A DNA stretch of 11,489 nt, from NCBI GenBank assembly GCA_009923795.1, contig RFSU01000058.1:1-11489 (forward strand). The letters run 5' to 3'. Within the stretch, counting starts at the first letter, position 1. Each line of letters begins with the position of its first letter. The DNA is from Sphingomonadaceae bacterium (GTDB taxonomy: Bacteria > Pseudomonadota > Alphaproteobacteria > Sphingomonadales > Sphingomonadaceae). The notes beneath the pieces were generated by a model. That model did not search any database, was not told the DNA's origin, and worked only from the letters and a program-made list of their open reading frames with translations. Both the position numbers and the translations under genes were made by a program. Shown one piece after another: positions 5,883 to 11,489 of this stretch.

Positions 5883-8672
5883 ATGGGCGAACAAAAACAT
5901 CTCTATCTCGTTGACGGCTCGGGCTATATTTTCAGGGCCTATCACCGCCTCCCACCGCTGACCAATATTCACGATGAACCCGTTGGTGCGGTCTATGGTT
6001 ATACAACCATGTTGTGGAAGCTCGCAGATGCGCTGCACAAGGCGGATGGGCCGACCCATATGGCTGTCATATTAGACGCGTCGGGCAAATCCTTCCGCAA
6101 TGAGATTTACGATCAGTATAAGGCCCATCGCCCGCCTGCCCCGGAAGATCTGGTTCCCCAATTCCCGATGATCCGGGATGCGACGCGCGCTTTCTCGCTG
6201 CCGTGCATTGAGGAAATCGGGCTGGAAGCTGACGACATTATTGCCTCCTATGCGAGAGCCGCCCTTGCCCAAGGCTGGCTCGTCACGATCGTGTCGACCG
6301 ACAAGGATCTTATGCAGTTGATCCAGCCCGGTCTGGACATGCTCGATCCGATGAAGAGCGAGCGGTTAGGCCCGCATGCCGTGATCGAGAAGTTCGGTGT
6401 CAGCCCGGAACAATTGGGCCACGTTCTGGCGCTCATGGGCGACAGCGCAGATAATGTCCCCGGCATCCCCGGCATCGGCCCCAAAACCGCGGCCAAGCTG
6501 ATCCAAGAATTTGGCACAGTCGAAGCCGTGCTCGCCGCGGCTCCAGATATGAAACCCTCCAAAATGCGCGATAACCTGATCGCCCATGCCGATATGGCCC
6601 GGCTATCGCATATATTGGTGACCTTGAAAGAGGATGCAGCGCTACCGGAACCGCTGGACTACCTTCTTCTCAAAGAAATCCCAGAGCCGCCCTTGCGCGC
6701 ATTTTTGGAACATCATGGCTTTTCCTCACTGCTCAAAAAACTGGACGGAGAGCCGGGTCGCGCTGACCATCAAACGATGAAGCTGATCAAGACGGAAGCC
6801 CGCACCGGCGCGCCAGAGGCTGCCGCAGAACCTGTCGCGCAGATCTTTGATCGCGATGCCTACGCCTGTATTCAGACCGAAGCTGATCTCGCCAGCTGGA
6901 TTGCCGAGGCCCGGCTGGCAGGTGTCATCGCTGTCGATACGGAAACCGATGCGCTGGATGCCATTGCGGCGGGCCTAGTCGGAGTGAGCCTTGCGACAGG
7001 GCCGAACCTTGCTTGCTATATTCCGCTGGCCCATGGCGGGAATGACCTGTTTTCCGATGCGCCCAAGCAGATCCCGATGGCAACCGCGCTGGCCATGCTC
7101 AAGCCGCTTCTTGAAGATCCATCGGTTCTCAAAATCGGCCATAACATCAAATATGATCTCAACGTCCTGACCCGTTATGGGATCGATGTGTCGCCAATCG
7201 ACGACACAATGGTTTTGAGTTTCGATCTGGATGCCGGCAAACGCAATCACGGCATGGATGAGCTTGCACTCACCCATTTGGGGCATAGTTGCATCGCCTT
7301 TAAGGATGTCTGCGGCTCCGGCAAAAACCAGCTTCGGTTCAATCAGGTCGAACTAAAGACAGCGACGGCCTATGCCGCCGAAGATGCCGATGTCACGCTG
7401 CGCCTTTGGCATGCCCTGAAGCCGCGACTGTCGGCAGAACAAGCGACACGGGTCTATGAACGTGTGGATCGCCCGCTCATTCCCGTCCTTGCGCGCATGG
7501 AGATGCGCGGCATCAAGGTTGACCGGGAAGAACTGGCCCGCATGTCTGCCGAATTCTCAGATGGCATTGCGGCTCTGGAAATCGAAATCCATGGTCTGGC
7601 CGGAGAGCCGTTTTCAGTGGGCAGCCCTAAGCAATTGGGCGAAGTTTTATTTGGAAAAATGGGCCTGAAGGGTGGTAAGAAGGGCAAGTCGGGCGATTAT
7701 TCAACCGATGTGACCGTGTTGGAACGACTGGCGGATGATGGCGTTGAGATTGCCCGCAAGGTGCTCGACTGGCGGCAATTGTCCAAGCTCAAATCCACCT
7801 ATACCGATGCGCTGCAGCAGCAGATCAACCCCAAGACCGGGCGTGTCCACACCAGCTATAGCCTCACGGGCGCGCAGACGGGACGCCTCTCCTCCAACGA
7901 CCCCAATTTGCAGAATATCCCAATCCGTTCAGAAGCGGGGCGGCGTATTCGGCAAGCCTTTGTGGCAGAGCCGGGAAATGTCCTGCTGTCGGCAGATTAT
8001 AGCCAAATCGAGCTGCGACTGGCCGCGCATATGGCCGATGTTCCCGCGCTGAAAGACGCCTTTGCCAATGGCGAGGATATTCACGCCCGCACCGCGCAGG
8101 AGCTGTTTGGCGAGGTGAACCGCGACACGCGTGGTCGGGCGAAAACGATCAACTTCTCGCTGCTTTATGGCATTTCGCGCTGGGGTTTGGCGGGCCGCCT
8201 GGGCATATCAGCAGACGAAGCGCAGTCGATGATCGACCGCTATTTTGAGCGTTTTCCCGGCATTAACCGCTATATCAGCCAAACCCAGCAAATGGCGCGC
8301 GAAATGGGCTTCACCGAAACACTTTTCGGACGCAAAACCCATTTCCCGCGTATCACCAGCCAGAACCAGACCGAACGGGCCGGGAGTGAGCGGGCCGCCA
8401 TGAACGCCCCCATTCAAGGAACGAGCGCCGACATTATCAAGCGCGCGATGGTTCGAATGGAACCTGCCCTGCTGCAAGCCGGGCTCCCCAATGTTCGCAT
8501 GCTGTTGCAGGTACATGACGAACTTGTCTTTGAACTTCCCGAAGCAGATGTTGCAGCTGCTTGCCCGGTTATTGAACGTGTCATGGCCGAAGCGGCTGAA
8601 CCTCTGGTGACGCTCGATGTGCCGTTGGGCGTTGAAATTGGCACTGGCCGTACTTGGGGTGATGCACATTGA
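5883..8672 (+). CDS. polA: DNA polymerase I
   Basis: The 929-residue protein has all three domains of bacterial Pol I, which removes RNA primers, fills gaps and serves excision repair. The 5'-3' nuclease domain (about 1-290) has LVDGSGYIFRAYH, EADDIIAS, VSTDKDLMQL and a helix-hairpin-helix, GIPGIGPKTA. The 3'-5' proofreading domain (about 325-515) looks active: D352 and E354 (VDTETD), D425 (IKYDLN) and D501 (YAAEDADV). In the polymerase domain, motif A is ADYSQIELR (D705), motif B RGRAKTINFSLLYG (R750, K754, F758, Y762) and motif C QVHDE (H878, D879). Phe at 758 matches E. coli F762, which governs nucleotide selectivity. No Shine-Dalgarno sequence is evident before the ATG, but the protein opens canonically right after it (MGEQKHLYLVDG). 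The stop overlaps the start of the flippase gene. Confidence 0.98.
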   Translation: MGEQKHLYLVDGSGYIFRAYHRLPPLTNIHDEPVGAVYGYTTMLWKLADALHKADGPTHMAVILDASGKSFRNEIYDQYKAHRPPAPEDLVPQFPMIRDATRAFSLPCIEEIGLEADDIIASYARAALAQGWLVTIVSTDKDLMQLIQPGLDMLDPMKSERLGPHAVIEKFGVSPEQLGHVLALMGDSADNVPGIPGIGPKTAAKLIQEFGTVEAVLAAAPDMKPSKMRDNLIAHADMARLSHILVTLKEDAALPEPLDYLLLKEIPEPPLRAFLEHHGFSSLLKKLDGEPGRADHQTMKLIKTEARTGAPEAAAEPVAQIFDRDAYACIQTEADLASWIAEARLAGVIAVDTETDALDAIAAGLVGVSLATGPNLACYIPLAHGGNDLFSDAPKQIPMATALAMLKPLLEDPSVLKIGHNIKYDLNVLTRYGIDVSPIDDTMVLSFDLDAGKRNHGMDELALTHLGHSCIAFKDVCGSGKNQLRFNQVELKTATAYAAEDADVTLRLWHALKPRLSAEQATRVYERVDRPLIPVLARMEMRGIKVDREELARMSAEFSDGIAALEIEIHGLAGEPFSVGSPKQLGEVLFGKMGLKGGKKGKSGDYSTDVTVLERLADDGVEIARKVLDWRQLSKLKSTYTDALQQQINPKTGRVHTSYSLTGAQTGRLSSNDPNLQNIPIRSEAGRRIRQAFVAEPGNVLLSADYSQIELRLAAHMADVPALKDAFANGEDIHARTAQELFGEVNRDTRGRAKTINFSLLYGISRWGLAGRLGISADEAQSMIDRYFERFPGINRYISQTQQMAREMGFTETLFGRKTHFPRITSQNQTERAGSERAAMNAPIQGTSADIIKRAMVRMEPALLQAGLPNVRMLLQVHDELVFELPEADVAAACPVIERVMAEAAEPLVTLDVPLGVEIGTGRTWGDAH

Positions 8673-10144
8673 CCAGCAGCGCCCCGTATGCGGGCGATGA
8701 CCTTCAGGCTCTGGCCAAGGGTGGTCGCACAAATGTCGCAGGCTTTTTCGTGCGCCTCATGGCGCGCATTCCCTTCCTCATCATCGCGGGGCAATGGTAT
8801 GGGGCAGAGGCGTTGGGCCGCCTTGCCTATGCCATCATCATCGTTGAATTTGCGGCCCAATTGGCAACACTCGGGCTAAAGCGCGGCTTGGCCCTTCATT
8901 TGACAGGAGAGGGAAAAGAAAATGGGGCTTGGGACGGACTCGTCGTCGTTCTGCTAGCGACATTACCGCTGACAGCCTTGTTGATGATCTTCCCCCAAAT
9001 CATGTTCCCCAACAGCACGATCAACCGGCTTGATTATCTGCTCCCGCTCATTGTGCCTGCGCTGGCGGCGTCAGACCTGATGCTCTCCGCCCTTGCCTAT
9101 CGCTTTGATGTCGGCGCAACCGTGCGGGCCCGCGCGATCATTGAACCTTGGACAATCAGCATTGCGGCCTTTGCCTTGGCATGGAGCCTTCCGCGCGACG
9201 GCTTGCTCATTGCCTATGCGCTGTCCATGGGGGCCGCGTTCATTGCCTCGCTCATCCCCTTTCTGAAAACCTATGGTCTTCCCAAGAACTGGAGGCCCCG
9301 GCCAAATGCGCTGTGGGCCCTAACCCGACGCAACGCCCCGCTTGCAGCGGCAGATGCGATTGAATGGGGCTCTCGGCGAATTGATCTGGCAATTCTTGGC
9401 CTGTTCGTCTCCCCGGCGACGGTGGGGATTTATTGGGTCGCCCAACAAGTCGCCTCGCTGCCGCAAAAGCTGAAGACCAGCTTTGACCCCGTTTTAGGCC
9501 CAGTCATCACCCGACGGCTGGAGGAAAATGATCGTGCGGCTGTCGCCCGACAAATCAGCCAAGTCGGCTTTTGGATTTTGGCGGCGCAGCTTGGCGTAGC
9601 ACTGACATTGGGCATTCCGGCAGCCGGGATATTGGGGCTCATCGGACCGGGGGGGAGTTTTGTTGGCGGGACGGCCGCACTTGCCTTCCTCTTAGCCGCA
9701 GAAGTTGTTGCCGCCCTTTCCGTCGTCAGCGAGGCGGCTCTTGTGTACGTCGCGCGCCATCGCAACATGCTGATTTCATTCGGGATGATTGGGCTGCAAG
9801 CGGTGCTCACAATCGTGATCCTCTATGGTTTACAGAAAGAGGGACTGGACGAAACGTGGATCGCTGCAGGTGCTGCGGCATCGCTCTGCCTTGCCCTTGC
9901 GGTGGGATCGCTTGCCAAATCGCTCCTGGCGCGTCGGATGCTGGATGCGCCCGTTTCTGTCTGGCGCTGGCCGCTTGTGTCTGCCGCATTTGTGGCTGTT
10001 CTTGTCGGCCAGATTTTCATCCGGCTGCCCGAATGGGTGGAGCTTGCCTTTGGCATACCGGCCATCTTGGGCGTCTATTGCTGGGTGATTTGGAAACGCG
10101 GCTTCCAAGAGGAAGACCGCGTCCTGTTCCGCCGCCTGAAATAA
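8669..10144 (+). CDS. Polysaccharide/lipopolysaccharide flippase-like membrane protein (MOP superfamily)
   Basis: This 491-residue, strongly hydrophobic protein has about 12-14 predicted membrane spans. These include segments near 33-70, 89-112, 123-143, 159-174, 178-198, 235-258, 300-325, 335-361, 368-388, 396-415, 433-451 and 457-475. It begins with the pattern seen in Wzx-type and oligosaccharide flippases: a short cytosolic tail with GGRTNVAGFFVRLMARIPF, then GAEALGRLAYAI. Such proteins move lipid-linked sugars across the inner membrane for surface polysaccharide. The TTG at 8669-8671 overlaps the polA stop as TTGA, with GGGGTGA some 7-8 bases before it. No other start is available before residue 31, which lies inside the first conserved segment. 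No glycosyltransferase or polymerase gene flanks it, so its sugar substrate is unknown. The family call rests on overall resemblance rather than a catalytic motif. Confidence 0.82.
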   Translation: MTSSAPYAGDDLQALAKGGRTNVAGFFVRLMARIPFLIIAGQWYGAEALGRLAYAIIIVEFAAQLATLGLKRGLALHLTGEGKENGAWDGLVVVLLATLPLTALLMIFPQIMFPNSTINRLDYLLPLIVPALAASDLMLSALAYRFDVGATVRARAIIEPWTISIAAFALAWSLPRDGLLIAYALSMGAAFIASLIPFLKTYGLPKNWRPRPNALWALTRRNAPLAAADAIEWGSRRIDLAILGLFVSPATVGIYWVAQQVASLPQKLKTSFDPVLGPVITRRLEENDRAAVARQISQVGFWILAAQLGVALTLGIPAAGILGLIGPGGSFVGGTAALAFLLAAEVVAALSVVSEAALVYVARHRNMLISFGMIGLQAVLTIVILYGLQKEGLDETWIAAGAAASLCLALAVGSLAKSLLARRMLDAPVSVWRWPLVSAAFVAVLVGQIFIRLPEWVELAFGIPAILGVYCWVIWKRGFQEEDRVLFRRLK

Positions 10145-10162
10145 AGCCGCCGCCCCGCTTTA
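10142..10162. terminator. Weak hairpin at the convergent flippase/purH ends
   Basis: TAAAGC (10142-10147) and GCTTTA (10157-10162) form a perfect 6-bp inverted repeat around a 9-base GC-rich loop. Its outer three bases are the flippase TAA on the plus strand and the purH TAA on the minus strand. A second possible pairing joins CCGCC (10147-10151) with GGCGG (10165-10169). Neither has a following T-run, so it is at best a weak bidirectional terminator, and the match may be partly accidental. Confidence 0.3.
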
Positions 10163-11488
10163 ATGGCGGAAATGGCGCATCCCGGTAAAGACCATGGCCA
10201 GCCCAGCCTCATCAGCCGCAGCAATCACATCATCATCACGGATGGACCCGCCCGGCTGAATCACCGCCGTGGCCCCCGCCTCAACCGCGGCCAGCAAGCC
10301 ATCTGCGAAGGGGAAGAAGGCGTCAGACGCAACCGCGCTGCCAAGGGTGCGGGGCTGGTCCCAACCATAAGTGTCTGCTGCTTCGCGTGCCTTAATCGCG
10401 GCAATCCGGGCAGAGTCCCTGCGGTTCATTTGCCCGGCCCCAATACCTGCCGTCACGCCGTCTTTGGCATAGACAATCGCATTGGATTTGGTGTGCTTGG
10501 CAACCGTCCAAGCAAAGAGGCAGTCTTTCAACTCCTGCTCTGTTGGTGCCCGCTTGGTCACGACCTTCAGCATATCCTGCGTTAAACAGCCATTATCCCG
10601 GCTCTGCACCAGATACCCGCCTGCGATGTTTTTGATATTGAGGCCCGGCCGCGCTGGATCAGGAAGGTCGCCCGTGATCAGAAGGCGAAGGTTCTTTTTC
10701 TTTGCAAAGACCGCCCGCGCAGCCTCATCTGCTGCTGGGGCTGCCACCACCTCTGTAAAAATCTCACACATGGCCTCTGCCGTTGGGCCATCCAGCGGGC
10801 GGTTCACGGCGATAATCCCGCCAAAGGCCGAGACTGAGTCGCAGTGCAACGCATTGCGATAGGCCTCCAAAAGCGTCGCCCCACTGGCAACCCCACAGGG
10901 GTTGGCATGCTTTACAATCACAACAGTCGGCGGGCCGCTCCGAAACTCGCTCAACAACTCCAGCGCCGCATCGGCGTCGTTATAATTATTATAACTCAAC
11001 TCCTTGCCCTGAAGCTGCTCGGCCTGTGCAATGCCATGCACATGCGGGCCATTGGGGATGTAGAGCGCCGCCTGCTGATGCGGATTTTCACCATAGCGCA
11101 GCTCTTCCTTGCGCTTGGCAGTGACGGCCAGCATGTCGGGGAAATTTTGGCCCAGATCCGCAAAGGCAAACCATTGGCTGATCATCGCATCATAGGCAGC
11201 GGTGGCTGAATAGGCTTTGGCAGCCAGCCGCCGACGGAAGGCGTAATCGGTTGCCCCGTCCTTTTCATCGAGCGCCGCTATCAGCTCTGCATAATCGGCG
11301 GGATCGGTCACGATGGCGACAAATTCATGGTTTTTGGCCGCTGACCGCACCATAGATGGGCCACCAATATCGATATTCTCGATGATCTCATCGCGGCTGG
11401 CGCCTTTGGCGACGGTTTGCGCAAAGGGATAAAGATTGACGACGACAAGATCGATCGCGCCAATATCATGCGCCTGCATGGCAGCGAC
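10160..11488 (-). CDS. purH: Bifunctional AICAR formyltransferase / IMP cyclohydrolase, 5' end outside window
   Basis: The visible 442 residues are the bulk of PurH, which performs the last two steps of de novo IMP synthesis: formylation of AICAR with 10-formyl-tetrahydrofolate, then ring closure. The frame stays open to the right edge (V-A-A before MQAHDIG), so that Met is internal and roughly the first 85-90 residues are missing compared with the usual 520-530. The end of the cyclohydrolase domain shows VVVNLYPFAQT and ENIDIGGPSMVRSAAKNH. The transformylase domain shows LRYGENPHQQAALY, the catalytic-type KHANPCGV (K190, H191 counted from the MQAHDIG Met), HTKSNAIVYAKDG, GAGQMNRRDSARIA, SDAFFPFADGLL and IQPGGSIRDDDVI. 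The ending VFTGMRHFRH is the standard PurH C-terminus. It converges on the flippase gene with 15 bp between stops. Confidence 0.98.
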   Translation of the reverse strand, partial: VAAMQAHDIGAIDLVVVNLYPFAQTVAKGASRDEIIENIDIGGPSMVRSAAKNHEFVAIVTDPADYAELIAALDEKDGATDYAFRRRLAAKAYSATAAYDAMISQWFAFADLGQNFPDMLAVTAKRKEELRYGENPHQQAALYIPNGPHVHGIAQAEQLQGKELSYNNYNDADAALELLSEFRSGPPTVVIVKHANPCGVASGATLLEAYRNALHCDSVSAFGGIIAVNRPLDGPTAEAMCEIFTEVVAAPAADEAARAVFAKKKNLRLLITGDLPDPARPGLNIKNIAGGYLVQSRDNGCLTQDMLKVVTKRAPTEQELKDCLFAWTVAKHTKSNAIVYAKDGVTAGIGAGQMNRRDSARIAAIKAREAADTYGWDQPRTLGSAVASDAFFPFADGLLAAVEAGATAVIQPGGSIRDDDVIAAADEAGLAMVFTGMRHFRH

Positions 11489-11489
11489 A

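Noticed and set aside
6460..6485. Repeated GGCATC units in polA
   Set aside because: They encode the helix-hairpin-helix GIPGIGPK of the 5'-3' nuclease domain and are expected there.
8208..8732. 174-codon antisense frame across the 3' end of polA
   Set aside because: It covers polA motifs B-C, has no domain, and its composition is explained by the polA codons on the other strand.

Overview
The window looks like ordinary chromosomal DNA of an alphaproteobacterium, most likely a member of the Sphingomonadales. The reasons are moderately high GC with GC-rich third codon positions, the overall character of the PolA and PurH proteins, weak Shine-Dalgarno signals, and a dense layout of convergent and tail-overlapping genes. 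The taxonomic call is an inference from protein flavour, because no marker RNA is present. I see no tRNA, rRNA, CRISPR array, insertion sequence, integrase or phage gene, and no strong sign of recent transfer.

Layout, left to right. (1) The 3' part of a tandem M16 zinc peptidase gene (+) enters from the left edge. Its tail overlaps, tail to tail, the end of fghA (-), S-formylglutathione hydrolase. A possible 37-codon ORF sits directly upstream of fghA and is joined to it by an ATGA overlap. (2) Divergent from fghA is a secreted M19 (renal) dipeptidase gene (+) broken by a one-base frameshift at about 2950. (3) Seven bases beyond its stop is the stop of a convergent DUF808/YedI-type inner-membrane protein gene (-). 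(4) A 262-bp AT-richer intergenic region separates it from a divergent exported serine hydrolase gene (+) with the SxxK, SDN and KTG motifs of class A beta-lactamases. (5) A 48-bp spacer with an inverted repeat leads to polA (+), a complete three-domain DNA polymerase I. (6) polA is joined by a TTGA overlap to a gene for a multi-membrane-span polysaccharide flippase of the MOP superfamily. (7) The flippase gene ends 15 bp from the stop of convergent purH (-), whose 5' end lies outside the window.

The genes do not form a single pathway. They mix housekeeping metabolism (purH, fghA), DNA repair and replication (polA), envelope functions (flippase, DUF808 protein) and several exported or probably exported hydrolases (M16 peptidase, M19 dipeptidase, serine hydrolase). 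The only visible co-transcribed units are polA with the flippase gene, perhaps serine hydrolase with polA, and the tentative small ORF with fghA.

I did not find a clearly new biological system. The points most worth a second look are the frameshifted dipeptidase, the tentative small ORF coupled to fghA, the altered omega-loop region of the serine hydrolase, and the polA-flippase coupling through a TTG start.
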